DNA of 64,000 nt, taken from Mytilus trossulus. Its lineage: Eukaryota; Mollusca; Bivalvia; Mytilida; Mytilidae. The stretch's first letter is position 1. The number at the start of each line of letters is the position of its first letter. The position numbers were made by a program, and so were the translations under genes. The stretch covers positions 90,886,059-90,950,058 of the forward strand of contig NC_086374.1 of the NCBI RefSeq assembly GCF_036588685.1. The letters run 5' to 3'. Below are positions 44,442-55,540 of the stretch, one piece after another. The notes under the pieces were generated by a model. It was not told where the DNA came from. It saw nothing but the letters and a program-made list of their open reading frames with translations, and ran no database searches.

Positions 44442-47110
44442 AAGTTACAAATTTTCCCATGACGTCAATGTCTTTTAGACTCTCTCTTGACTTTACGTAT
44501 GAAATGAAACAAGATCAGATAACTCCGAGAATCATTTAGACTTTCCCATAGAATTGACCAATCGGAAACGGAGATATACAAGGAGCATGACAGGTTTATT
44601 GCCAATTCTTCAGCGGTTTGCAAAATTATAACGATTGACATACTTTGGTAGGATTGCTACGGATGATTCCGACAATAAATGTAGGCATGTTATACACCAG
44701 TGTAAAGATAAATCAATTTAGATTTACGATAAAACAAGCTTTAGTGGGATTAACAGCCTATAAAGCGGCATATAACGGAACTTTGTCACCACCCAACATT
44801 TTTCTAAAATGCAAGTTAAGTACCTTGTGTTATAATAAGGTATATAGGAGATTTTTTTTCTGAGACAAGTGCCTGTGTGAAAACATCATAAAACAGAGCA
44901 GTTGCTTGGAAACATCCATAGAACATGTAGAATTTCCCATACTTTCATACTATTTCCACCTCTTTCAAAATCTGCCCCTATTCAATATTGCCAAACATTC
45001 ATGAAAAGCACTATGTTGATGCTCATCAAAAAACATATTTATCATCGTGTAATGTGTTTTCGTACTAATAACAATTTTCACTGCTTACAGTTTTCACTGT
45101 TGAGTTTTTATTCCGGTGTTTACTCAAATTTAAAAAGCATGTCCTGTAGATTGATTTAAGGTATCTAGATTTTTTTCAATGCTTACTACGATTTTTTACT
45201 GTTTCTGATTACCTTGCGTTTTTTGTATGTCAAAAAAACGGCGTCATATGTTTTCATATGAAATAAAAATTGGATCAGTACACGGACAGGAAATGACTAC
45301 AAAATCTGGAAATTAATATTTTCTAAAGTCGTGGTTCTAATGATCGCTTGAATCATAAAAAAAGTAAATAAATACTTTTCAGTTCTAAAAATTACTAGTA
45401 AAATAGTTTTAGGTTGGTAAATTGTGTGCTGAAATTTTAAGATTTTGATTAATTTCAGATTGGCACCTGGTTTGTACAAAATACATTATTTTTTTCTAAA
45501 ATAAAATGCAGTTTTCAAAATTTAGGATTAAATATAAAGTCAAGAATGTTTCATCTTCTTCATGAATCAAGGATGTATACAAAAAAATTATAAATGAAAT
45601 ATTGAATAATTAGATTTTGAACAACCATTTTATATAAGAACCCTACTAATTTTAACTCGCTGGTTTGTAATTAAAACGGCCCAAAAAACACATGACAGTC
45701 ATATGTCTTGAAGATCCGGTATCTGACTTGCAAAAAACATATCTGGACTTTATTTTAACCCTTCAGAATTTTTTTCTATAGCTATTCTAGTGATGCATAT
45801 TTTTGACATTAAATAAAAATGGCTAAATAGGTCAGTTTTATTTAATTTGTTCTAACGTCTTTAAAAAGCGACGTTGAATATGTTTTAAATATGTCAAGTT
45901 GTAGTGGTGTTGTTGTTCTAAATATAGAAACCGAAAAACACGCCACAATGTACGCGTATGCAGCCGAAACCGACGGAATGTGGTTGATACGAAAACATAT
46001 GACATACGAAAACATATGACACGACGATACATGTGAAATTTAAAAATAAAAATTTAGTGTTTGTTATGCAAATTCTCTGTTAAATAAGATGTGAGGCTGT
46101 TCTTGAATCCCTCTGCATTTTCTATATTACCAGTGACCTTAAAATATGTTTTGAAATACATATGAAGCAATGTTGAAGTCATGAAAAGTCTGTTATACAA
46201 AAAAAACCATGCAAAATACAATGTATGCAAAAAATAAAGCACAAACAGGCAAACTAAAAAAAAGTAAACAGTGGATTGTCATGATTGTGGATGCTCAATG
46301 ATAATGTTCACACTTTAAACATTAACCATTTGTAACTATGCATTAATGGCATACCAAGCAAGGACTGTATCATTTTACATTTTAATGAAATGTTGCAGAA
46401 GAAAGTCTGTATTGCTCAGTTTTCCCTCGTTTACTCACTACCATTGCTTCAAAGAAAACACATGAGGTAATCCGAGTAATAAACAACAAAACAATAAACA
46501 ACACGAAAGACGGAAACAGCTATGAATTTCCGCCAAGCCGGTCACACAACAAAGATTATTAAAAACATATAATCAAAGATTATTTCGCGATTTAAAAAAG
46601 ATATATATTAAACTAGAGCCTAGTTATAGATTTTAATGTACTAGATATAATTCAAATTTATGTGGTAAAAAAAGAAATCAAACTGAATGGGACTCACTTT
46701 ACGGTGTGTACAAACAACATTTTGTGAGGGAATTAGATGTTTGGCTATATAACAACGGTCAGAATGATTTTTTTGCAATGTTTTAAGAAATAATTTAACT
46801 TTTTATCCATGTATAATTTGTAAAACATTTAATATATTAAAAGGGCGAATTTTCAGTATAAAGTAATCAACCCCGATGTAGATTTTTGAAGCCCAAATTA
46901 GCTTAACTTTCTATTGCCTTTAAAAATACGCAAATTAAAGATCAGAAAACTAAACCAATACAGAGCGAAATGTTTTGGAATCTACATAGTCCATAAGCTA
47001 GTTTTCAACAGCGCTCTAGTTAAGAAGTTTGTGTTACACCCCAGGGTTTGATAGAACTCCACTTCATTAGTCTTATTGATAAAATACAAGGTTGTTAGAC
47101 TGGGAAAAAA
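44442..47110. other. Noncoding DNA; possible weak inverted pair
   Basis: Segments at 45041-45065 (ATCATCGTGTAATGTGTTTTCG) and 45990-46030 (its imperfect inverse, including CATACGAAAACATATGACAC) could be ends of a about 1 kb decayed element. Otherwise AT-rich with no supported gene. Confidence 0.35.
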
Positions 47111-47151
47111 GTGTCCAATAGTTATTAAAAGTACCAGGATTATAATTTAGT

Positions 47152-47195
47152 ACACCAGACGCGCATTTCGTCTACATAAGACTCATCAGTGACGC
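47152..47195 (-). ncRNA. Type I hammerhead ribozyme, copy 1 (core intact)
   Basis: Minus strand: stem I GCGUCA, core CUGAUGA, stem II GUC-UUAUGUA-GAC, core GAAA, very short stem III, GUC, then stem I partner UGGUGU. All conserved core bases are present; predicted cleavage follows GUC. Stem III is too short for a stable monomer, as in known PLE hammerheads that act as dimers. Confidence 0.75.
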
Positions 47196-47501
47196 TCATA
47201 TCAAAATATTTCTAAAGCCAAACAAATACAAAAGTTGAAGAGCTTTGAGGATCCATAGTTTCAAAAAAGTTGAGTCAAAAACGGCTAAGGTAATCTATGC
47301 ATGCCTGGGATAAGACAATCCTTAGTTTTTCGAAAAATTCAAAGTTTTGTAAACAGGAAAATTAAAATGACCACATTATTGATATTCATGTCAACACCAA
47401 AGTGTTGACTACTGGGCTGGTGATGTCCTCGGGGACGAAACGTCTACCAGCAGTGGGCATCGACCCAGTAGTTATCAAAGGTACAAGGATTATAATTTAG
47501 T

Positions 47502-47545
47502 ACACCAGACGCGCGTTTCGTCTACATAAGACTCATCAGTGACGC
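47502..47545 (-). ncRNA. Type I hammerhead ribozyme, copy 2 (core intact)
   Basis: Same architecture, with CUGAUGA and GAAA intact and the self-complementary stem III ACGCGCGU. That palindrome would pair best between two adjacent ribozymes (dimer). Confidence 0.75.
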
Positions 47546-47856
47546 CCATATCAAAATATTTATAAAGTCAAACAAGTACAAAAGTTGAAGAGCTTTGAGG
47601 ATCCAAAGTTTCAAAAAGTTGTGTCAAAAACGGCTAAGGTAATCTATGACTGGGATAAGAAAATCCTTAGTTTTTCGAAAAATTCAAAGTTTTGTAAACA
47701 GGAAATTTATAAAAATGACCACATTATTGATATTCATGTCAACACCGAAGTGATGACTACTAGGCTGGTGATGCCTTCGGAAACGAAACGTCCACCAGCA
47801 GTGGCATCGACTCAGTGGTGTAAATAGTTATCAAAGGTACCAGGATTATAATGTAG

Positions 47857-47902
47857 CACGCCAGACGCGCGCTTTGTCTACATAAGACTCATCAGTGACG
47901 CC
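47857..47902 (-). ncRNA. Hammerhead ribozyme, copy 3 (core damaged)
   Basis: CUGAUGA is intact, but the second core segment reads GACAAAGC instead of GACGAAAC, so G12 is lost. Likely inactive. It sits about 20-40 bp before the PLE RT sequence. Confidence 0.65.
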
Positions 47903-47922
47903 CATATCAAAATATTTTCAAA

Positions 47923-49381
47923 AGAGGTTTAAAAACGTCTCTTTCAATGGTCCCCTCTGATAAAACGTCGCATTCATAAGTTGAAAAACTGTGTGAACGA
48001 TCGACCAAAGTCCGTTTTCAGAGACAAAGAGGCCATGAAATGTCTATCAACTCTTCATGATATTAAGTATGTTGTTGTTCCTGCGAACAAAGCTTCAAAT
48101 AATATTGTCTTTGTATGTAAATCTTATTACTACGAGTGTCTTGTATTGGGTATAAAGGAGCACTTAGGTAATGCCACATACAAAGACATATCATTTGACA
48201 AGGATGATATTTTAGCAAATCATAAGTCCTTCATGACTTCAATAAAAATTACAATGAACACCAAATCAGAGGACTTACCTTGTTTGTATTGGATACCAAA
48301 GCTTCATAAAATTCCGTACAGACAACGGTATGTTGCTGGCTCATCTTCATGTTCCACTAAAGAATTGTCCATTTGATAGACTAAATTCTGTCCGCAGTGA
48401 AAGAGGGTCTTCAGAAGTTAACTCGTGAAGTGGTATTAACCATAATTGGATTCTTAAAAATTCTAAAGAACTGCTAGATACAATTTTAAATCTCGGTCTT
48501 TTTCTTAAATTAGTTCCATCAAAACTTTTGATTTTTCAACCATGTATACCACTATTCCCCATGTGAAATTGAATAATCGCTTAAAAGAAATAATCCAAAA
48601 TGCCTTTCAATATAAAAATGGTAGCATACGCTATAAATTTATTACTTTGGGATTTCATAAGGTATATTTCGTTAATAGTGACAAACACAGAAGAACAAGT
48701 GGTCAGTATCGGCTGGAGTTTGTTATCGACAACATATTTGTTGAGTTTGGAGTTAGACTTTTCCAACAAATTGTCGACATTCCTATGGGAACAAACTGTG
48801 CGCCTTTTCTTGCCGACCTCTTCTTATTTTCATATGAATCGGAGTTCCTCCAGACACTTGTCAAAAACAAGAGGATCAAAGAAGCCAGATTATTTAATTT
48901 CACTTTCAGATATATTGATGATGTTCTTTCCATAAACAATCCGAACTTTTCTGATTGGGTACCATTAATATATCCCACAGAATTAGAGATTAAAAAAACA
49001 ACAGACACGGCTTCCTTCGCCTCATTTTTAGACTTATATCTCAAATTTGATTTACACAGTCATCTCAGTACCAGAATCTATAACAAACGAGACGATTTTA
49101 ATTTTGAAATTATAAATTTCCCCCACCTTAGTAGCAATATACCAACTTCACCTGCATATGGGATATATATTTCCCAACTTTTACGATATTCAAGAGCTTG
49201 CAGCTCCTACTCAGACTTTGTAAAACGTCATCAGTGTCTGAGTAGAAAGTTGATGAACCAGGGGTATGTCAAAGAACGTCTCGTCCTTTTTCTAAAAAAG
49301 TTCATCGGAAGGTACCAAGACATTGTTGATAAATATTCCGTATCAACTTCTCAAATAATACACGATGGTCTTGTTGTATAG
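47923..49381 (+). pseudogene. Penelope-like element copy A: truncated RT with frame breaks
   Basis: RT sequence starts abruptly after the hammerhead array. 47981-48376 encodes fingers (YVVVPANKASNNIVFVCKS, LYWIPKLHKIPYRQRYVAGS). Stops at about 48376-48540 break the frame. 48542-49381 encodes the palm and thumb: IPMGTNCAPFLADLF (motif B), RYIDDVLSINN (catalytic YIDD) and LSSNIPTSPAYGIYISQLLR. No endonuclease precedes it, so it is 5'-truncated. It differs substantially from copy B and represents another subfamily. Region 49382-49740 is its AT-rich 3' tail. Confidence 0.85.
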
Positions 49382-50041
49382 ATTCTGCGTACTGATGTTG
49401 TTTATCATCTTAACAACATGTTTTATAGTTCTTCATTTGTCTTTGTTCTATTATTAATATTACTTTTACTGTTGAATGGTTTTATGTGATATCCGTTTGA
49501 CGTGGCTCGGTACTTTTAAAAACATTCCGTCAATGTGTTTGTATTGGTTTTCATTTTTTGGTGGCTTGTTTTGTATATGCGACTTTTTGTATTTCTTTTG
49601 TTCTTATAACGTGACACTGTACTTCAAAAGATCCCGTCAGTATGATATTGTTCTATTATGGTATATTTCTAATATGAATTACAATATACGTTGAACCACA
49701 AACGTCAAAATCATTCAACTGCGTAATCAGTGGAATTAAAACTATTTGTGGATTCTTATAAATTCTATATATACATATTTTACCAGAAGTTACGATGATC
49801 TGAATTGTAAATCGATAAATGTCGTCTATGGATTAGAGTGCAACCTTTGCGGATTGGTATACGTCGGTGAAACGAAAGGAAGGCTAAACAAACGGATGTG
49901 CGGTCATAGATCAGACATTAACCTCAATGCTAACGACATTCTATACCAGCATTTCAATCAGCCCGATCATTCCATCGTTTCTATGACAGTTCGCATTATC
50001 GAAAAGATATACCATAGCTCTAACAATCCTAATCTTTCAGA

Positions 50042-50445
50042 TTGAAATAAACAATTAATTTTCCCATAGGCGACAATGGTAGCCTTTTTCGAGATACAGA
50101 CTTTAGAAAGTTGATTTTTTAAACGAAACCTTGCTAGAATCAAAGAAAAGTTATTAGGACAGTATTTTTTGGTCCCAAAAATATAGGTTCGCGTTGCTTT
50201 TCTTAGCGTATTTTGTACTTATCTCCCATGCCTATCAATTTTGCGCTTAAAAATACGTGTCTTGTCCTGGCGTTGAAAAGTCATCTCAGTGCCTTTAGGG
50301 CTACGGAATAATTTTTATTTTGCCTTTTGTATAAAGCAGAGTGCACGAAGTCTCTAAAAATATAAAAATTACGGGCGCAAATATCGACCAATCAGGATTA
50401 GCCATACTCTTAATTCTGAATACCATGTTATGCTCATAAAATGGC
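50042..50445. mobile_element. About 400-bp insertion inside the GIY-YIG domain
   Basis: The endonuclease frame stops after NNPNLS and resumes in register of meaning at TLRRQKEDYW about 404 bp later. The intervening DNA has stops in all frames, no GT-AG boundaries and no clear terminal repeats, so it is an insertion of unknown type rather than an intron. Confidence 0.6.
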
Positions 50446-51035
50446 TGCGACTCTCCGTAGACAAAAAGAAGACTACTGGATTAGACAATTGGGAACTGCA
50501 ACACCGTATGGCTGCAATGACTAAATTGATGATATAGGTATTCTATCTAGTCCTTCTTGTAACTCGGTGAATGTGATGAATATTTTCAACTCGACTCCTC
50601 GACGTAGACGCAGTCATGGTCATCGTCATTATACATCACCCTCTCTGCATGATGTCTCTATTAATGACTTGCTGCCATTCATACAAAAACCGTTAGGTAT
50701 TCATCACATTCGCACGAAACTTTATTCATTACCCCTTTCAAAACTTCATTCTCTGTTCAATTTATGTTTGGAATCCACTGTTACAAACCCTCATTCAAAC
50801 CAATACAAACTTCAAGCTATAATTTCGGATATTGCAAGTCACAGACTTTTCAAGCCAGTTCGCATTGGAAAAGATGAAAAAGAGAAAAGATATTTTCTAA
50901 ATCTTTCCTTTGCCAACAAAGATCTCGATGGCGTCAACCTTGGCAATATCCTTCATCATAAATTAGTTCAATCGAAAATACCTCCTTATTTTAAAGACCA
51001 GTCTGTACCAATAATTTCTTATACCTATACCAAAT

Positions 51036-51083
51036 AGTTATCAAAGGTACCAGGATTATAATTTAATACGCCAGACGCGCCTA
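51036..51083 (-). mobile_element. 48-bp fragment of the hammerhead repeat inserted in PLE coding sequence
   Basis: Plus strand reads AATAGTTATCAAAGGTACCA, GGATTATAATTTAATACG and CCAGACGCGC, identical in layout to the start of the repeats at 47471 and 58800. It ends inside the ribozyme's stem III. Protein similarity continues on both sides (ISYTYTK | TIATKIFNY). Confidence 0.75.
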
Positions 51084-52841
51084 TTGCAACTAAAATTTTC
51101 AATTACAAACGCGTTTTGCAGGATCTCGATACTGACGACTTCAAGTCTAAACCTCCTGATTGCACTTGTGCTAGTTCCCAATTCACATATAATCCCGCTG
51201 GCCACGTTATTACCGGTGACCTTAACATTGTTAATAACACTTCTCTACGAAACGTGTTATCGAAAGGTCCGAAATATCGTGAGCCTAAATCTATCAATTG
51301 GAAATACAACTTTAAAATTTTGATGGATTCAGTCGAGGATTATGCCAGGCAATGGGCTAAGCGCGAGAAGGAAGACGTAGACACTCTATCCGAATGGATA
51401 AAGGCAGTGAGGTCCTTAATACAAATCAGAATTAAGAAACTGAATGGGTCCATCAATGCCCATGCTACGTCAATTTTTAAAGACCCAAATGTTGCTAAAC
51501 ACCTATCCGACCTCCATGATAAATATGTTGTTGTCCCCGCAGACAAAGCCCCAAATAACATCGTTTTTGTCTGTAAAAGTCATTACATTAATTGCTTGAT
51601 AAACGAATAAGGTATAGACAATTCACTTGGAAACTCAACATATACCCTCACGACACTTACCAAAGAGGAAATCCTGGATAATCATAGGTCTGTTCTTTGT
51701 TCCTTTGGTATTTCAACCAAAGATGAAGAACTGCATCTTCCATCACTGTATTGGATACCTAAACTACATAAGTGTCCTTACAAACAGCGGTATATTGCTG
51801 GGTCTTCCAAGTGCTCCACAAAACCTCTTTCTAAATTATTAACATCCATTTTATCAGCAATCAAAGACGGGCTTCAAAGTTATTGTGAAACTGCCTATTC
51901 TAGAGGTGGCGTGAATCAGATGTGGATACTTAAAAAATCCAAAGATCTTTTAGAGTACATACAGTCTAACTCTCTTTCATCTTGTAACAGTATTAAAACA
52001 TTTGACTTCTCTACTCTTTACACAAGTATTCCACATTCCAAACTTAAAAGACAAATTAAAAGAGTTGGTATTACTTTGCTTCATAAAAAAGAATGGCCAA
52101 CGTAGATACAAGTATCTTGTCTTGGGGAGGGATACATCCTACTTTGTAAGGAATCACTCTGATTCAAACAAAAAATTCTCTGAAACCGATATTATCAAGA
52201 TGCTTGATTTCTTGATTGACAACATATTTGTTACGTTCGGAGGACGTGTTTTTCAACAGACTGTCGGCATCCCAATGGGAACAAACTGTGCCCCTCTACT
52301 TGCTGACTTGTTTCTTTATTATTATGAGGCTGACTTCATGCAGGAACTTCTTAGGAAGAAAGATAAGAAGTTAGCAATATCCTTTAACTCTACTTTCCGC
52401 TATATAGATGACGTTCTTTCACTAAACAATTCAAAATTTGGTGACTATGTGGAACGCATCTATCCCATCGAATTGGAGATAAAGGATACTACAGATACAG
52501 TTAAGTCAGCTTCATATCTTGACTTACATCTAGAAATTGACAATGAGGGTCGGTTGAAGACAAAACTTTACGACAAAAGAAATGATTTCAGCTTTCCAAT
52601 TGTGAACTTTCCATTTCTAAGTAGCAACATTCCAGCAGCACCTGCATACGGGGTATATATCTCTCAATTGATACGATATTCCCGTGCTTGCATTTCCTAT
52701 CATGATTTTCTTGATAGAGGGTTACTGCTCACAAGGAAGCTATTAAATCAAGAGTTCCAAATGGTGAAGTTTAAATCATCCCTTCGTAAATTTTACGGAC
52801 GCCATCACGAGTTAGTTGACCGTTATGGAATTACCATTTGA

Positions 52842-53180
52842 CAAATGATATCGGATATGTTCCTCACGTCGTAACTACAATCCCCTTCCCTTTCATGAAT
52901 TTGACCTACCGAATTAGACTATTTACCGGATTTGTAATCACATAAGCAACACGACGGGTGCCGCATGTGGAGCAGTATCTGCTTACCCTTCCGGAGCACC
53001 TGAGATCACCCCTAGTTTTTGGTGGGGTTCGTGTTGTTTATTCTTTAGTTTTCTATGTTGTGTCATGTGTACTATTGTTTTTCTGTTTGTCTTTTTCACT
53101 TTTAGCCATGGCGTTGTCAGTTTGTTTTAGATTTATGAGTTTGACTGTCCCTTTGGTATCTTTCGTCCCTCTTTTGGACT
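52842..53180 (+). mobile_element. 3' region of the Naiad-type PLE
   Basis: Contains GCAACACGACGGGTGCCGCA, GGAGCACCTGAGATCACCCC and a T-rich tail ending TTTCGTCCCTCTTTTGGACT. Diverged copies of the same region lie at 55680-55866 (plus) and 56430-56500 (minus), confirming it belongs to a mobile family. Confidence 0.65.
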
Positions 53181-53490
53181 AGTTTAAATCTCGGGCTATT
53201 TCTGAAATTTATTCTTACATACTTTTGATTTTTTAACCCTGTATGCTAACATTGCCTATGTAAGTTTTAAAATTGTTTGTATGCACATTGAACGACAAAT
53301 TTATGTGACGTATAAAACAGTCAATATATTGTGTCTTAATCTTGCCAACTTTATAAAACAAACAAATATGTCAACATAGAAAATCAAGCTTGAATGAAGA
53401 AAAAACACATACGCTCGGCTCTGAAGAACTTACTAAATTTTATGGACGCAATCCTGATTTGGCTACCATTATTACAATATCCATTTAAAA
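53181..53490 (+). pseudogene. Decayed PLE RT fragments
   Basis: 53183-53265 resembles 48485-48570 of copy A (TTTAAATCTCGG...CTTTTGATTTTT). 53420-53470 resembles the RT C-terminal coding sequence (AAATTTTATGGACGCAA). No frame is intact. Confidence 0.55.
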
Positions 53491-53860
53491 AAGGTACGAT
53501 TCACACCCTAATATAGAAAAAAAAACCAGTCACAACATCAATTCTTACGTGAAATATTTAAAAAGGTTTACATAATGATAAAATAATTATTTTCCAGTCT
53601 ATATAAGGGTGTGAAAGTCTTGACGACCAGTACTTTTGCAACCCTATAGAATTATACAAATAAGCATTCATGCAGTTATTATAATGAAATTGTAATACTT
53701 CAAGCATTAATTGAATAAAAATGTGTCAAACTTTTGGTTTGATTTTAAATTGCTCATTTAAACATTGTTACGGATGACAAGGTGTGTAATCGTACTTTTT
53801 CTTATGCGGAAATAGAAATTTGCATTGGAGTAAAATTGAGAAAGGAAATGGTGAATGTGT
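53491..53860. other. Noncoding spacer
   Basis: No feature seen. Confidence 0.4.
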
Positions 53861-54050
53861 CATAGCGACAACCACCCGACAATAGAGCAGACAACAGCAG
53901 AAGGCCACCAACAATTCTTCAATGCAGCGAGAATTCTCTCACCCGTAGGTGTCCTTCAGCTGGCCCCTAAAAGTATGCATACTAGTACAGTGCAATGGAC
54001 GTCATACTAAACTCCGAATTATACACAAGAAACTAAAATTTAAAACGCCA
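53861..54050 (-). repeat. Dispersed repeat family, minus copy
   Basis: Inverted counterpart of 44225-44440, sharing (plus strand here) AACAGCAGAAGGCCACCAAC and GTGTCCTTCAGCTGGCCCCT. Confidence 0.7.
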
Positions 54051-54364
54051 GGCATTAAATTAATAGTTTGCGATTGTGTATCGCCTTCATTTTATATAGT
54101 TATTATCCTTTAAAAACTAGGTAAACTCCTGATTGGTGAATAAATTTAAAACAACACGTTTAATAATATGAGTTCAAAGCGCTTTTCTAGTTTTACCTTT
54201 ATAGAGGAACGCTTAAAGCCGAAAATGAATAACTCGAGGGAGTTTAAAGAGCCTTTAAGGAAGTTAGTATGTCGGTCATTAGTCCATATGTACCCAATTG
54301 ATCGTGATCTTTTTAACCTTAAAATACAATTTGGTATTATCATATAGTCAAACGAGGTAGAAAT

Positions 54365-54950
54365 ATAAGGGCAACAGTAGTATACCAATGTTCAAAACTC
54401 ATAAATCGATAAAAAACAAAACAAATCCGGGCTACAAACTAAAACTGAAGGAAACGCATTAGATATAAAAGGAGAACAACGACACATCAGAAAAACAACA
54501 TTGAACATGTTAAATGTAACACACACAGAAACGAACTAAGCATTAGACAAAATCCGATGAGAATAACAAATATAACATAAAAATCAACTACATGATACAT
54601 GAATTTATGATAGAAAGTACCGTGACACGTCTTATAGCCATGCGAATTCACACTCATATATAAGAGGAAACAAACGACACAACAGAAATACAACGTTAAA
54701 ATGTAACACACACAAAAACAAATTATAATATAAAAATGGTAATTTTCCTGACTTGGTACAGGATATTTTTTAAAGACAAAAAAAGTGGATTAAACCTGGT
54801 TTTGTGAAATACCTTATCTCCCAAATATAACAATAAAATGACAACATAGCATTACAGGACAACAATACAAATAAATAGGAGAATATATAGGACAGAGAAA
54901 AAGACACGAATAATAGCTAACAAAAGGCCATCTATTAAACATGTAAATAT
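54365..54950 (-). mobile_element. Dispersed repeat related to 15000-15587
   Basis: Starts (plus strand) GGCAACAGTAGTATACCAAT, the inverse of the end of the 14826-15587 element, and follows it through GTACCGTGACACGTCTTA, CCTGACTTGGTACAGG and GGAGAATATA. Two internal copies of AACACACACAxAAACxAA suggest an internal duplication. Confidence 0.65.
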
Positions 54951-54998
54951 TTAAAAATTTATGTCAAATGGGAATTTAATAAAGAAGACTATTAAGAT

Positions 54999-55229
54999 AT
55001 GTTTGGTCTGGCAACAGATTCTAAGGGAAATATGTATGTGGACAATGCTGATGGTGAGGATATCTTAGTTGTTTCGCAAGATGGCAGGCAATATAAGGAT
55101 ATTCTGACTAACTTTGATTCAATTGATTCTCCAATATCACTTGATTTTGACAGGATTAAAAACCGAATAGTTGTCCGGAACCATTTTGATGAGAAAGCCT
55201 TTATATTTGATGTTGAATTTAAGAGTTGA
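54999..55229 (+). pseudogene. C-terminal propeller fragment of an NHL/TRIM-like gene
   Basis: About 76 codons: FGLATDSKGNMYVDNADGED (NHL-type blade), then ILVVSQDGRQYKDIL and a terminal blade ending in TGA. No B-box or coiled coil precedes it. It resembles the C-terminus of the family represented at 11739-13394. Confidence 0.7.
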
Positions 55230-55367
55230 AAAGATAATAAAAGAAGTGAATAAATTTGTTTTGATAAATTTATGACTGCATCTTTTCAACGCGTTAAGAT
55301 TATTATTTCACTAAATATGTAATATCAACTTGCATTGGAGATAATGTTTCCTAATGCCATTGACAAA

Positions 55368-55540
55368 AGAAGAAAACCGAATAGTTGTTTCTCCAGATGG
55401 TAGGCAGTACAAGGGTACTTTGTACTAACTTTGATTCTCCAATATCACTTGATTTTGATAGAGAAGAAAACCAAACAGTTGCTCGGAACCATGCTAATGA
55501 GAAAGCCTTTATATTTGATGTTGCAATTAAGAGTTGAATA
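55368..55540 (+). pseudogene. Second, frameshifted copy of the same NHL fragment
   Basis: Matches 55060-55229 (SPDGRQYKGT then, in another frame, VARNHANEKAFIFDV) with a frameshift near 55420. It and the copy at 54999 share similar 3' flanks (TTAAGAGTTGAA...ATTTGTTTTGA), so this is a tandem duplication with offset of about 308 bp. Confidence 0.65.

Larger units (their letters stand above)
47121..47922 (-). mobile_element. Tandem array of about 350-bp hammerhead-ribozyme repeat units
   Basis: Two full units and one partial unit (about 47121, 47471, 47826; periods about 350 and 355). Each carries, on the plus strand, TACCAGGATTATAATTTAG, then an inverted hammerhead, ATATCAAAATATTT, GAGGATCC, AAAATCCTTAG and TCGACTCAGTGGTG-like segments. 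Unit 3 stops shortly after its ribozyme, where RT coding sequence of a PLE begins. PLE pseudo-LTRs and 'retrozymes' are both known to carry type I hammerheads with short stem III as tandem copies. Here the ribozyme strand is opposite to the RT strand. Confidence 0.75.
49746..52841 (+). pseudogene. Penelope-like element copy B, Naiad type: N-terminal GIY-YIG endonuclease, CxC linker, RT
   Basis: In order on the plus strand: GIY-YIG endonuclease (49770-50041; VVYGLECNLCGLVYVGETKG, then GHR and H residues forming the CCHH set typical of PLE endonucleases); an unrelated insert (about 50042-50445); the endonuclease C-terminus (DYWIRQLGTATPYGCND); a linker with PDCTCASSQ (CxC motif, about 51155); RT fingers (ADKAPNNIVFVCKS); palm motifs FDFSTLYTSI, IPMGTNCAPLLADLF and RYIDDVLSLNN; thumb to 52841. 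The endonuclease-before-RT order joined by a CxC linker is the published hallmark of Naiad/Chlamys PLEs, unlike canonical PLEs with a C-terminal endonuclease. Defects: the insert, two TAA stops (about 50520 and 51608), a 48-bp ribozyme fragment (51036-51083) and a frameshift near 52045. Not functional. Confidence 0.85.

Noticed and set aside
47585-47827. 80-codon ORF in the hammerhead unit
   Set aside because: Lies wholly in the repeat unit, no domain, and similar frames in sister units are broken.
49746-50041. GIY-YIG as C-terminal endonuclease of PLE copy A
   Set aside because: A 360-bp noncoding tail separates it from copy A's RT, and the protein sequence continues through the linker into copy B's RT.
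49746-52841. Selenoprotein-type Naiad with in-frame UGA as selenocysteine
   Set aside because: The in-frame stops in copy B are TAA, and the TGA after the endonuclease half belongs to the 400-bp insert; no evidence for recoding.
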